In this document: piece after piece, positions 36,463 through 44,824 of the stretch
Layout: the number at the start of each line of letters is the position of its first letter
Position numbering within the stretch: position 1 is the first letter of the stretch
Assembly (NCBI GenBank): GCA_903789495.1
Contig: CAIFEQ010000003.1
Location: 59,785-123,784 of the forward strand
Reading direction: 5' to 3'
Source: an uncultured Erysipelotrichaceae bacterium
GTDB taxonomy: Bacteria > Bacillota_I > Bacilli_A > Erysipelotrichales > Erysipelotrichaceae
Length of the DNA: 64,000 bases
Made by a program: the position numbers and the translations under genes
The notes under the pieces: generated by a model
Database searches by the model: none
Seen by the model: only the letters and a program-made list of their open reading frames with translations
What the model was told of the DNA's origin: nothing

Positions 36463-36500
36463 GAAAAAAAACGGAGCATGCTTCTTCAGGCATTCTCCGC
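36463..36500 (-). terminator. Terminator of the XRE gene at 36510
   Basis: On the minus strand CGGAGAATGC and GCATGCTCCG form an imperfect stem, followed by eight T residues, 10 bp after the stop. Confidence 0.75.
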
Positions 36501-36509
36501 TGATCCCCA

Positions 36510-37054
36510 TCATCGATCTGCATCCGGCAGACTGTTCTGTTCAGATTCTTTGTTCTTTTTAGCCTCACAGATTTTCGATAGTTTCGAAGCATGTTTACTG
36601 GTATATGCTGCCCCGATGATAATCGTCCCTAAAGTAATACCCAGACCCAGACCGGCAATCAGATCATATGGCCATGTGTCCGCCAGCCCAAGTCCTGTGA
36701 TCACCACCGCAGCAGCTAATGCGATCAATCCGACAATAAACTGGGCATGTATTCTTTTCAGCAGTTTTCCTTTTTCCTCGCTGCTGTAGTCCGCAACCAT
36801 CAGCAGGGTATCTTTTTCCGTCTGATCCATGTTTCCGTTCCCGCTTTTCCTTTCCCCATTCAGGAGTTCTCTGATCTCCACATCGTAAAAATCGGCAAGC
36901 TCAACCAGCAGGCTGAAATCAGGAAGATTGTTTCCGTTTTCCCAGCGGCTTACCGTCCGGCTGGACACATTGAAATGTTTCGCCAGCTGTTCCTGTGTCA
37001 GACACTTTTCATTTCTCAGTTTTTCAGAAATGAACCGATTTTCATTTGATCCAT
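36510..37054 (-). pseudogene. XRE regulator with membrane tail, frameshifted near its start
   Basis: From the well-placed ATG at 37054 (AGGAGGAGCTGAG before it) the protein should read MDQMKIGSFLKKLRNEKCLTQEQLAKHFNVSSRTVSRWENG. The sequence has only five A residues (T run at 37020-37024), where six would keep the frame; as written it stops after 12 codons. Downstream the frame is intact for 152 residues: recognition helix, a linker, then two membrane helices (FIVGLIALAAAVVITGLGLA, GLGLGITLGTIIIGAAYT). Either a disrupted gene, a phase-variable A tract, or a base-count error. Confidence 0.75.
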
Positions 37055-37295
37055 CTCAGCTCCTCCTTCCGCTCACTGATTACTGATCAGGTGCCAGACT
37101 GAACACGACACAAAGCGGGAAATATCGTGTTTTCTGAGCCCGACACAGAATGTCTGCCCGGCCGTTTCCGATTTGCCGGGTGCCGCTAAGCCGCTGCTCT
37201 GTTTCAGTGCGTGGATCATCTGATGTACCCGCCGTTTTACCGGCTGGAGAACATTCCTCATCAGTACCGATCAATAAAAATCGTTTTTCTCTGGT

Positions 37296-38024
37296 TCAGC
37301 GTAACGCATGGAGCCTGATCTTTGAAATTTCCTTTTTGAATTTCCGGAGATCGCTCTTTGGGAATGGTCTGCCATGTGCCGGATAGAGCCAGTCGATCTC
37401 TTCTGCCAGCAGGGTATCCCAGGAACGCTCAAACTGATCAGTATCCTCGATCCATATCGTCACTCTTTTCAGACTTGGAAAACCATTCATGGCCGCATCG
37501 CCGCAGAAAACGATGTTGCCAACTTTCAGAGATATTGAATCAGATGTGTGTCCGGGCGTAAACAGGATCTTCCCCTGCAGCAGATCTTCCAGTGCGCTCT
37601 GATTGGCTTCCGTGATTCTGATAAACCTGTCATCATACTGATCTTCGATGACAGGAAACCTGTGATCTCCCTTGCCGAAAATCGCCATGGATCTGCAGAA
37701 TGCCCAGGCCAGATAAGTACTGCAGCCTCCCTGAAAAGAGTTCTGTCCTCGTTTCAGGACTGCCACAGCCTTATCGCTGAGGATCACTTTCAGATCCCGG
37801 TTTCTGCCCAGCATTTCGTTCAGGAAACCTGCGTGATCATCATGCGCATGCGTCAGAAACACATACCGGATATCCGACAGACTGATATTCCGGTTATGCA
37901 GCCTCTTTTCTACATTGCCAAGGCTGTGTTCGTACCCTGTATCGATCATGACAAGGCCATTGTCACAGGCATATACATAGGTATTGATGATCCTGTTTCC
38001 GGCATTGAAAATTTTCCCATTCAT
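37296..38024 (-). CDS. MBL-fold metallo-hydrolase
   Basis: 242 aa. Zinc ligands are visible in THAHDDHAG (HxHxDH), TPGHTSDS, CGDAAMNG and a final PAHGRPF: the glyoxalase II/MBL-fold set. Start ATG 38024 follows GAGGGA; the longer TTG start falls on the ribosome site. No neighbour reveals the substrate. It is next to a flavodoxin-like gene in the same direction. Confidence 0.85.
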   Translation of the reverse strand: MNGKIFNAGNRIINTYVYACDNGLVMIDTGYEHSLGNVEKRLHNRNISLSDIRYVFLTHAHDDHAGFLNEMLGRNRDLKVILSDKAVAVLKRGQNSFQGGCSTYLAWAFCRSMAIFGKGDHRFPVIEDQYDDRFIRITEANQSALEDLLQGKILFTPGHTSDSISLKVGNIVFCGDAAMNGFPSLKRVTIWIEDTDQFERSWDTLLAEEIDWLYPAHGRPFPKSDLRKFKKEISKIRLHALR

Positions 38025-38164
38025 GATTTTCAATCCCTCAGACAGCAGATTCTGATTTGGTAAAAACCAGAAACCGATAAGCGGGAATCTGCTGGCATGA
38101 CTGAATTCAACTTTTTTTATAGAATCGGATGGCAGCCGTATTCTTTTCGACAGTCTGTAAAAGC

Positions 38165-38740
38165 TTACCCCTGTTTCTGGGATAAATACTGAGTAATTTC
38201 ATTGACAACAGGCTGAAGGTATTTTTCGTCAACCCAATCCTCTTCCGTATCATATGCTTCCATCAAAGCAGCCTCCCAGGTCTCATATTCCGATGGATCT
38301 TTTTTGGAAACTGCCTTATACAGCATCCTGCAAAGATCTCGATCCACAAATGTCATTTTATCTCTGTCCCATGCACCGCGGCAGTAGTACAGTGGCGTAT
38401 TGCTCAGCGCCCCTTTCAGATTTTTATTTCTGATCTCATCAAATGCCTTTTCACTGTATGGAGAGGCTCCGACACAGAATAAGATGATCCGTTTCCCCGA
38501 AAGATTTTCCATGTTTTTCTTCAAGAATCCCAGGCCCGCTATGCCGGAAGCATAAATTCCGCCGCCATAGACAATCACATCGTAATCTTTCAGATCCCGG
38601 ACATCGACTTTGGAAATATCCGAAATATCAAAGGGAACTGCTGAAACCAGCATTTCTGCATATCGTTTTGCTGCACCGTATTTCGACTGATACAGTACGA
38701 TTCCTTTCCTGCCCGGAAATCTTTCAGCTTGTGTCTCCAT
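38165..38740 (-). CDS. Flavodoxin-domain protein, HemG-like
   Basis: 191 aa. FMN-binding N-terminus GIVLYQSKYGAAKRYAEML, a central VIVYGGGIYASGIAGLGFLKK and LFCVGASPYSEKAF match the flavodoxin-like family that includes protoporphyrinogen oxidase HemG. No haem genes are near, so a haem role is unlikely. AAGGAGGAGCGGA precedes the ATG. Probably a flavin redox protein of unknown partner. Confidence 0.83.
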   Translation of the reverse strand: METQAERFPGRKGIVLYQSKYGAAKRYAEMLVSAVPFDISDISKVDVRDLKDYDVIVYGGGIYASGIAGLGFLKKNMENLSGKRIILFCVGASPYSEKAFDEIRNKNLKGALSNTPLYYCRGAWDRDKMTFVDRDLCRMLYKAVSKKDPSEYETWEAALMEAYDTEEDWVDEKYLQPVVNEITQYLSQKQG

Positions 38741-38836
38741 TCCGCTCCTCCTTCCATCTTGTTACCGGTTCCGATTCAGGAAGACCCGGCAGACGGGAAT
38801 CTGTCACGCTGTCAATCTCTTGCTGAGGTGACGGGA

Positions 38837-39352
38837 TCAAACGGTTCCCTGATTGTTATTCCCGTAAAGATGGTTTTCGACATAGATCATCATCTGATTA
38901 TTCTGCCAGCCATACTCAGCCACAAAGATGATTCCTGTCAGGCCGATGAGTACAGGCTCCATAAAAACAAAACAGCAGACCAGATAGATCATATCCATGA
39001 TTCCCATGACCACAAACAGTGCAATATGATCCTTTCTCCATTTGCTGATCCAGAACCTTTTCCTCTCAGCAAAGGAAAAGACATTCTGTCTGGAAACAGC
39101 CAGTATGTTTTCATCCGCGTTTTTCCGGAATTCTGCATCGTTCAGTTTCTTCCCTGACAGCAGCTCATTCACGCTGACCTGAAATTCCTGACTCAGAATC
39201 AGCAGCATATCAATATCAGGCATGTAATTCCCATTCTCCCAGCGGGAAACTGTTTTATTGGTAACGCCGATTCTGTCCCCTAACTGCTGCTGCGTTAAAT
39301 GATGTTCCTTTCTTAATTCTGCGATGAATTTTCCTGTCCTGATCTGGTCCAT
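38837..39352 (-). CDS. XRE regulator with C-terminal membrane segment
   Basis: 171 aa. HTH: IAELRKEHHLTQQQLGDRIGVTNKTVSRWENGNYMPDIDMLLILS, followed by two hydrophobic helices (HIALFVVMGIMDMIYLVCCFVFM, EPVLIGLTGIIFVAEYGW). ATG 39352 has GGAAGG before it; a GTG three codons earlier is the alternative. It is the intact counterpart of the frameshifted XRE gene at 36510. Membrane-tethered XRE proteins are common in this group; targets unknown. Confidence 0.85.
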   Translation of the reverse strand: MDQIRTGKFIAELRKEHHLTQQQLGDRIGVTNKTVSRWENGNYMPDIDMLLILSQEFQVSVNELLSGKKLNDAEFRKNADENILAVSRQNVFSFAERKRFWISKWRKDHIALFVVMGIMDMIYLVCCFVFMEPVLIGLTGIIFVAEYGWQNNQMMIYVENHLYGNNNQGTV

Positions 39353-39484
39353 TCCGGTCACCTTCCTGCTTAAACCCTAGCATTTTTCCAGTGAGAATCC
39401 TTCCGCACAGACAGCGAATCCCGAAAGATAAGGCATCCAGGCAGTGTAAGATCTGATGTGCTCAGGCTTGCAGTTATATATCGG

Positions 39485-40156
39485 TTACCAGATAAATGGA
39501 ATCAGTCTGTACCTGGTCTGCCTGGTATATTCCAGATACCCATCCAGTCCGTTCCGCAGCATTCTGTCCTCTAATGCGGTACGGATCACAACCAGCACGG
39601 CAGTTGCTCCCATGCAGATCCAGACGCTGCCATATGGAAAAATCAGGGACAGTCCGATGCAGTTGATGAACAGTCCGCAGTAAGCCGGGTGTCTGACAAT
39701 CCGGTACGGACCGGTCGTACAGACCTTCTGATCTCTGTCGCTCTGGATTCTTGCCGAAGACTCCATAAAAGTGTTTTCCAGAGTCGCCTTGGTCGAGATC
39801 CACGCAGCGAACGTGATCAGAACCATTCCCAGCCAGAACGCAGGGGTCAGATGCTCACCGTCTTCGGCTAGGCCGGCCAATAAGTAAACCACGAAATAGT
39901 TCAGGATACAGAAGACAGGCAGCAGGATCTTATCCCAGGTCGGAGTATCTGTTTTGATTTTCCCGCGTTCGGCCAGAGTCTCTTCATCTGCCCTGTACAG
40001 GATCAGGCAGATGAGGAAAGTCGACACGAACAGACAGACAAAATAAATCAATGCAGCACGCGTTAAAACAAAACCTGCTCCCATCGTATACAGAAAGAGT
40101 CCTGTGATCTTCTGAACTCCGACTCTGACCAGATATGAGAAGGCCTGTTTTTTCAT
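39485..40156 (-). CDS. Isoprenylcysteine carboxyl methyltransferase-family membrane protein
   Basis: 223 aa with about five helices. The family signature GPYRIVRHPAYCG is at residues about 152-164, followed by a C-terminal ED and LxYxxxTRxRxIPFIW pattern. The family transfers methyl groups from S-adenosylmethionine at the membrane; in bacteria the acceptors are mostly unknown and prenylated proteins are not expected. Stand-alone gene between an XRE gene and a SUFU pseudogene. Confidence 0.85.
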   Translation of the reverse strand: MKKQAFSYLVRVGVQKITGLFLYTMGAGFVLTRAALIYFVCLFVSTFLICLILYRADEETLAERGKIKTDTPTWDKILLPVFCILNYFVVYLLAGLAEDGEHLTPAFWLGMVLITFAAWISTKATLENTFMESSARIQSDRDQKVCTTGPYRIVRHPAYCGLFINCIGLSLIFPYGSVWICMGATAVLVVIRTALEDRMLRNGLDGYLEYTRQTRYRLIPFIW

Positions 40157-40184
40157 CGCTCCTGCTTCCCTTTCAGATGCTGAT

Positions 40185-40840
40185 TTATAGAACCGGATCT
40201 CTGTGATAGGTGGTTACATCACTGCCGGTTTTCTCATACAGTTCTTTTACGCTGATTTCCTTATTCCGGACTGCCTGTAATTCGCGGTCCGTGACGCCGA
40301 CAAATTCAACAAAACTGACTCTGCCGTTCGGGGTATCCATCTCGGGAAATTTATCATCCGGAACTGTGATGAATCCGGTAATACTGGATTTCTGATTGTA
40401 GTCGATTCCTTTCTGCTGGCCGGTGTATAAAGATTCATAGGCATGAAAGAGCATCTCTTTTGAGACAGTGATTCTGGCAACCGCCTGCAGGATTCCGCAG
40501 ATGCATCTGATTTCATTTTCTTCGTCTGCATCCGGTTCTTTCTTCAGCCTGAACGTGAACTCCATGCCATAGCCGCTGATTCCCTGAGGTCAGATTCTTT
40601 TTCATACAGTTCCGATAACCCATACGTGACGAAATGCCAGTAGCCGCCGCCGTCATAGACACTGATCCCATCCAGAGGATCGTTGCCGCCCAGCTGATAA
40701 CGCACTGCGGGTGCGTAGTGTCTGGGATTTTTCTGACCGGGATAAGCCCGTTCACAGGCTGCTGTAATGGCATCTCAGCCCGGAGCAGAGATTTCTTCGT
40801 GTTTCTTTTCTTTTTTCCTGAACAGATCAGACAGTCCCAT
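40185..40840 (-). pseudogene. SUFU-domain protein gene with two lesions
   Basis: The full gene would start at ATG 40840 (MGLSDLFRKK) and encode about 215 residues of a bacterial suppressor-of-fused domain protein, recognisable from YAPAVRYQLGGNDPLDGISVY, YWHFVTYGLSELYEKES and FTFRLKKEPDADEENE. An in-frame TGA at 40775-40777 replaces the Trp of APG-W-DAI, and one A is missing near 40580 (GGGAATCAGC), shifting the frame. The last 126 codons (40565-40185) remain open. Bacterial SUFU proteins are proposed immunity proteins of polymorphic toxins; no toxin gene is seen nearby. Confidence 0.8.
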
Positions 40841-40954
40841 CCTCGTCTCTCCTTACCGCTCTTAAAGTATCATACTCTGCAGCTTTCAGAGCATCGGGTC
40901 CCAGGTGATGTGAAGGAGGCGCAGCAGAGGATCGGAAAATCCTGCTGATATCCG

Positions 40955-41149
40955 CTATTCGCCCAGAAAGAAGATCTCTTCCACGTGTTTATGAAACAGC
41001 CGCGCAATCTTCATGGCCAGTTCAAGAGCAGGGTTGTATTTATCATTCTCAATGGCAACAATGGTCTGTCTGCTGACGCCAAGGGCAGCGGCAAGATCTT
41101 CCTGCCGCATCCCCTGTTTCTTCCGCAGTTCCCTGATATTGTTCTTCAC
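40955..41149 (-). CDS. Mini-XRE transcriptional regulator A
   Basis: 64 aa, essentially only the HTH: NIRELRKKQGMRQEDLAAALGVSRQTIVAIENDKYNPALELAMKIARLFHKHVEEIFFLG. Start GTG 41149 with AAGGA 7 nt before it; upstream residues of the longer frame are not conserved in type. It begins 10 nt after the membrane gene 41160-41486, giving a two-gene operon. Proteins of this length are usually autorepressors controlling the neighbouring membrane protein. Confidence 0.87.
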   Translation of the reverse strand: MKNNIRELRKKQGMRQEDLAAALGVSRQTIVAIENDKYNPALELAMKIARLFHKHVEEIFFLGE

Positions 41150-41159
41150 GATGCCGTCC

Positions 41160-41486
41160 TTACCTGTTGAACAGGATCCCTGCCATAACAAGAGCCGCAG
41201 CGGCAGCCGCGCTGAGCAGGATCAGCAGGATCTCATTCGGTTCGCTCCCGCGGTATTCCTCATCGCCGGCGGTCATCCGTCTTCTGATGTAATGCTTCAT
41301 CAGTTCCGGAATAAAGACCGCCGCTGCCGTCAGAAAGACCGGCACCATGTCCAGCTGTGTGCCGCTGGCCAGCGCACGCCAGCAGGCGTAGAGAATCCAG
41401 ACATCCAGGATGACCAGCAGGATCCGGCAGCCATAAGAGGTTGCTTTCAGCTGAATGTATTCATCCATCTCATCCATTTTCTTCAT
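41160..41486 (-). CDS. Small membrane protein paired with mini-XRE A
   Basis: 108 aa, with three predicted helices: ILLVILDVWILYACWRAL, DMVPVFLTAAAVFIPELM and ILLILLSAAAAAALVMAGILF. The acidic N-terminus MDEMDEYIQLKATSYGCR is typical of small proteins found beside mini-XRE regulators. Strong ribosome site GGGAGGAGAAGTT before ATG. Function unknown. Confidence 0.75.
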   Translation of the reverse strand: MKKMDEMDEYIQLKATSYGCRILLVILDVWILYACWRALASGTQLDMVPVFLTAAAVFIPELMKHYIRRRMTAGDEEYRGSEPNEILLILLSAAAAAALVMAGILFNR

Positions 41487-41503
41487 AACTTCTCCTCCCA
41501 GAA

Positions 41504-41521
41504 TGTCAAGACTTCTTTACA
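41504..41521. promoter_or_regulatory. Operator candidate 1, membrane protein/mini-XRE A operon
   Basis: TGTCAAGACTTCTTTACA, an 18-bp palindrome (TGT-C/A-AAGA, AG, TCTT-G/T-ACA on the other strand) with one mirrored mismatch. It lies 18 bp before the ATG, overlapping the ribosome-site/promoter region. A related copy is 46 bp upstream. Confidence 0.6.
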
Positions 41522-41549
41522 TTTTAAGAATGAAGAAAGAAAGAATAAA

Positions 41550-41567
41550 TATCAAGATGTTTTTACA
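41550..41567. promoter_or_regulatory. Operator candidate 2, membrane protein/mini-XRE A operon
   Basis: TATCAAGATGTTTTTACA, a weaker version of the 41504-41521 palindrome in the same orientation, centre-to-centre 46 bp, which is near four helical turns. Paired sites on one face would allow cooperative repression. Confidence 0.5.
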
Positions 41568-41649
41568 TTTTTGTTCATATCATTCGCGAAGTTCCGCTGA
41601 TCCGGCAGGGCTGATGACTGGTTCTGCCTGAGCTGCGGACTGTTCTCTT

Positions 41650-41853
41650 TCAGTCCTCCGTAAACTCAAAGAGATCCTCAACCGTAACCTGAAAGACTTT
41701 GGCAATATCCATGGCCAGTTTCAGCGAGGGATTGTATTTTCCATTCTCCAGATGAACAATCGTTTCTCTTCTGACCCCGACCAGCTCAGCAAGTTCGTTC
41801 TGTTTCATCCCGGCCTTTTCGCGGTATTCCCGTATCCTGGTCTTCAATGCCAT
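41650..41853 (-). CDS. Mini-XRE transcriptional regulator B
   Basis: 67 aa, HTH only: TRIREYREKAGMKQNELAELVGVRRETIVHLENGKYNPSLKLAMDIAKVFQVTVEDLFEF. ATG 41853 lies 1 nt after the stop of the membrane gene 41855-42259, so translation is coupled; the longer frame from 41907 is out of phase inside that gene. Paralogue of regulator A, with the same gene order. Confidence 0.87.
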   Translation of the reverse strand: MALKTRIREYREKAGMKQNELAELVGVRRETIVHLENGKYNPSLKLAMDIAKVFQVTVEDLFEFTED

Positions 41854-41854
41854 C

Positions 41855-42259
41855 TCATACGCCTTCCTTATCCATAAGCAGGAAAAGAACCGTACGCAGC
41901 ACCGCAAGAAAGATCATTGTGATGACAATGGACCAGCCCATCAGATAGGCCGCACTGGCATAAATATGGGCAAAGGTTCCACCCACCAGGGCAATCAGAC
42001 AGGAAACAGCCGTCAGAATCGTCAGGCATATGGCATCACATCTTCTGAGATTCTGCTCCGCCATTTCATCCACACATTCTTTCCTGTACTTCTGAACCCG
42101 CCAGCCGTGCACGAGCAGCAGCAGGCAGGCAGCGGCGGAAACTGCCCTTCCCACAGCGGCAGTACTCTCCTGGTAGCTGCTGCGTGCCCACATCCAGTAA
42201 ATGATGGCAAACAGGATGGCAAACAGAATCTTGACAGCCACAATCTCAGTTAACGACAC
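41855..42259 (-). CDS. Small membrane protein paired with mini-XRE B
   Basis: 134 aa with four predicted helices (IVAVKILFAILFAIIYWMW, VSAAACLLLLVHGW, AICLTILTAVSCLIALVGGTFA, YLMGWSIVITMIFLAVLRTVLFL). Start GTG 42259 is weakly supported (GAAGAAG before it). Same position relative to its regulator as 41160-41486, so the two operons are a divergent tandem duplicate. Function unknown. Confidence 0.72.
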   Translation of the reverse strand: MSLTEIVAVKILFAILFAIIYWMWARSSYQESTAAVGRAVSAAACLLLLVHGWRVQKYRKECVDEMAEQNLRRCDAICLTILTAVSCLIALVGGTFAHIYASAAYLMGWSIVITMIFLAVLRTVLFLLMDKEGV

Positions 42260-42286
42260 ATTCTTCTTCAGGTTTATTCCCCTCGA

Positions 42287-42304
42287 TGTTACATATTTGT
42301 CACA
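42287..42304. promoter_or_regulatory. Operator candidate, membrane protein/mini-XRE B operon
   Basis: TGTTACATATTTGTCACA, an 18-bp near-palindrome with the same length and TGT...ACA ends as the sites before the paralogous A operon. 28 bp before the GTG start. Binding by regulator B is inferred. Confidence 0.5.
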
Positions 42305-42526
42305 TGCGATGTTATAAATATATAACTCAACAGGAAGGCATCAATCATATTGTTATCAATATTTCACATCCTCAGATCAGACCACAGAACAGACGGGTCA
42401 CGGTGATAGATGCGGACAACTGCTCCCTCTCTGCTGATCTGTCGCGTTTTCATCCCCTGCTGTGTCTGTCTTTATCGTGATCCGTCAGAACACGGCAATG
42501 TCGTTACCCAAAGCTTTGGCTGCCAG

Positions 42527-42551
42527 AAAAGAACACCTCTTCAGGTGTTCC
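42527..42551 (-). terminator. Terminator downstream of the transglutaminase-like gene
   Basis: The minus strand reads GAACACCTGAAGAGGTGTTC followed by TTTTCTGG: a perfect 8-bp stem with a 4-nt loop and a short T run. Confidence 0.7.
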
Positions 42552-42711
42552 CCGCTCAGCCAGACTGCCCGTTTCTGCAGATTCCGCTGCATCCGTACGC
42601 TGTTCTTACCGGATGCACAGAGACCCCTATGACGCGAAGATCTGCATGGCAGTTAACGATCTGACTGATATCTTCAGGAAGAAGAACATGCCTGCAGACG
42701 CTGAGGAAAGA

Positions 42712-43410
42712 TCACGTACTGCGTATTTTCCGGATATTCCGGTTCATCAGATGGCGTCCAAGGTTCTGATAAAGAAAGGAACGGACAGGCGTCAGGTCCT
42801 GATGGTATCGGGCGAAAAGTTCATCCGGACTGTCAAAGGTCCCCAGATCTTCGGTAATTCCTTCTTTCTGAATATAAGTGTCATTCCTGCTGAAATCGAT
42901 CTCCGGATGCTGAAAATCCTTGACGGCAACGCCATAGCCTGTAAAGCTGCCTTTTCGTTCCGGAAACTTTCGATGAAGTCCCTCCAGATAGGATCGATCC
43001 AGGATGATCCCCTCAAGGTCATACCAGGTGCCGTCAAGGCAGGCTTCCACCCAGCTGTGGAGAATATGGTCCGGTGCATTCCGGTAAACGATGCCGATCA
43101 TGGCGCCTTTCTGCAGTGCTTTGTTGATCAGGAAGCCGTGCATACGGCAGGGTATGCCGACTGCGCGCAGAAGGGCCATGAACAAGGTGCTTTTGGTGTT
43201 GCACTGTCCATACCCGTCCCAAAGGACAGAAGATGCCGGGATCCTGTCCTCCCGGTTGTAGCCGAAAAGGATCTCATCGCGCACAAACAGATAGATCTGA
43301 TTCAGCCGCTCAAAGTTTCCCAGCATCCGCCAGCCCTTCTTACTGATCAGGGAAGCGATCGTCTTATCGGAATAGTCTAACAGAGCGGTTTCCTGCAGGA
43401 GAATATCCAT
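42712..43410 (-). CDS. Transglutaminase-like domain protein
   Basis: 232 aa. The papain-like triad is visible: Cys in DGYGQCNTKSTLFMALLRAVGIPCR, His in HILHSWVEACLDG and Asp in TWYDLEGIILD. Prokaryotic transglutaminase-like proteins are mostly cysteine proteases or peptidases of uncertain target. No signal peptide, so cytosolic. GAGGAGGTACGG precedes the ATG. Monocistronic between a terminator and the NAGPA operon. Confidence 0.85.
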   Translation of the reverse strand: MDILLQETALLDYSDKTIASLISKKGWRMLGNFERLNQIYLFVRDEILFGYNREDRIPASSVLWDGYGQCNTKSTLFMALLRAVGIPCRMHGFLINKALQKGAMIGIVYRNAPDHILHSWVEACLDGTWYDLEGIILDRSYLEGLHRKFPERKGSFTGYGVAVKDFQHPEIDFSRNDTYIQKEGITEDLGTFDSPDELFARYHQDLTPVRSFLYQNLGRHLMNRNIRKIRST

Positions 43411-43582
43411 CCGTACCTCCTCATTCTCTGAAATCAGCGAAGCAGCTTTTGTGGTCGCCTACAGCATAACAGGAAGAGACGCCAGCACAACAGCGGGAGG
43501 ACAAGTGTTTTTGAACTTTCCCGAACTGATGCCGCCGACCGTAATGCCGGATCAGCCTGCCGCGCAAAGACGGCATTTTCTT

Positions 43583-43792
43583 TTATCTGCTGTGAACGGG
43601 AACTCTGTTTTTTACCGTAAGAGCCAGAAACAGCAGATCACAGACCTGTACAGCTTCAAGCGGACGGATCCGTCCGGAAAAATCCATGTAGGGATTGTAC
43701 CAGTCCAGAATCCCGGCAGCCAGGATGACAATACCGCAGATCAGTGCCAGGTGAAGCAGCAGGACCCGGATGATTTCTCTGTATTTCTTCAT
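43583..43792 (-). CDS. Small two-helix membrane protein
   Basis: 69 aa. Two hydrophobic segments (VLLLHLALICGIVILAAGILDW and VQVCDLLFLALTV) around a short loop with NPYMDFSG. GGGAG lies 10 nt before the ATG, and it follows the NAGPA gene by 17 nt, so it is likely the last gene of the PAP2-NAGPA operon. Family not recognised. Confidence 0.65.
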   Translation of the reverse strand: MKKYREIIRVLLLHLALICGIVILAAGILDWYNPYMDFSGRIRPLEAVQVCDLLFLALTVKNRVPVHSR

Positions 43793-43809
43793 GCCGTATT
43801 TCTCCCGTT

Positions 43810-44808
43810 CTACCTGTTCCTCAGGAAGATGCCATCGGCGATCTGGTGTTCCGGGCTGTACGGATTGTTGGCAATGCCTCCGTTAAAATACAGGAACGAA
43901 CAGTGTCCGCCGTCGAGATTATAGGCAGCCTTGCACCCCAGGTCTGCAAAGAGCTGTGCCATTTCATTCAGGAACATGCCTCGGGAAGTTTTCTGTCTGC
44001 CGTCTGCCAGCAGCAGGCAGTAATGTCCTGGTTCGTAATAGCCGATGGCGGTCCGCGGATGAGATTCTTTCAGATAGCCGCTGGTCAGAAAACTGGTTTT
44101 GGCGCTTCCGTCATCATTCAGCAGACTGGGGCCGAAAACCCAGCTCTGGTAGGCGCCGCTCTGGATCAGGGTATCCAGACTGATGGTTCCGGGCTGATAG
44201 ATCTGCATGGTGCCGTCCCAGTTCAGAACGCATGTTTCGGTATCGGTCTGCCTGGCCCGGTAAACCACGCCGTTGCGGATGATGGTGCCGTTGCTGCGGT
44301 TGCGGTTATTGCTGTAGGAATCGCCATTGACGGCAAGCACGGCACCGAGCCGTTCTGCCATCGAGGAAAGCTTCTCGGAATAGCCGACACCATAGGTGTC
44401 CTGGGCAAAGGCTGTCTGCAGACAGCGGATATCGGCAATGTAAATATCGGCCAGAACATAGGAAATCTTTGTTCCATATTTGAGATGCTGTCCGTTTCCT
44501 GAACGGTCAGAAATACTTGTATCAACCTGCTTTCTGGTCAGATGAATGGCAAGATCCGGACTGGTATAGCTGTCGGCTGTCGTTACCACAGAATCCGTAA
44601 ACTGATCGGCAAACTTTGTCCGCCAGTCCACGGTATCCATTCTGACAATCGTCTGTGTCAGACTGCCGTCTGTTCCGCTGTCCATGCCGGAGGCTGCCTG
44701 CACCTGAATGCCTCCCTGAGGAATCTGATAACAGCAGATCCATATGCCGGTAACCAGCAGCGCGGCACAGATCAGATCGACCAGAACGAGTAAGATATTC
44801 CGTTTCAT
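43810..44808 (-). CDS. Membrane-anchored phosphodiester glycosidase (NAGPA domain)
   Basis: 332 aa. One N-terminal helix (ILLVLVDLICAALLVTGIWICCY) anchors it outside. The NAGPA fold shows in AVLAVNGDSYSNN, GTIIRNGVVYR, PRTAIGYYEPGHYCLLLADGR and the signature YNLDGGHCSFLYFNG. The family cleaves sugar-1-phosphodiesters: the human member uncovers GlcNAc on mannose-phosphate, and bacterial ones are linked to envelope polymers. It follows the second PAP2 gene by 16 nt, supporting a role in envelope polysaccharide turnover. Target inferred. Confidence 0.88.
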   Translation of the reverse strand: MKRNILLVLVDLICAALLVTGIWICCYQIPQGGIQVQAASGMDSGTDGSLTQTIVRMDTVDWRTKFADQFTDSVVTTADSYTSPDLAIHLTRKQVDTSISDRSGNGQHLKYGTKISYVLADIYIADIRCLQTAFAQDTYGVGYSEKLSSMAERLGAVLAVNGDSYSNNRNRSNGTIIRNGVVYRARQTDTETCVLNWDGTMQIYQPGTISLDTLIQSGAYQSWVFGPSLLNDDGSAKTSFLTSGYLKESHPRTAIGYYEPGHYCLLLADGRQKTSRGMFLNEMAQLFADLGCKAAYNLDGGHCSFLYFNGGIANNPYSPEHQIADGIFLRNR

Positions 44809-44824
44809 GAGCAGAGAGCCGCTT

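Larger units (their letters stand above)
42260..42711. other. Intergenic region with operator-like palindromes
   Basis: No gene supported. It contains TGTTACATATTTGTCACA (42287-42304), GTTATAAATATATAAC (42311-42326) and a minus-strand terminator (42527-42551). The first two lie just before the membrane protein/mini-XRE B operon. Confidence 0.6.

Noticed and set aside
36510..42304. Defence island around the XRE genes
   Set aside because: No nuclease, helicase, toxin or methyltransferase of a defence type was found; only regulators, small membrane proteins, a flavodoxin and metabolic enzymes.
43543..43586. Plus-strand hairpin AATGCCG...CGGCATT with TTTCTTTT
   Set aside because: No plus-strand gene ends before it, so terminator function has no partner; possibly chance.
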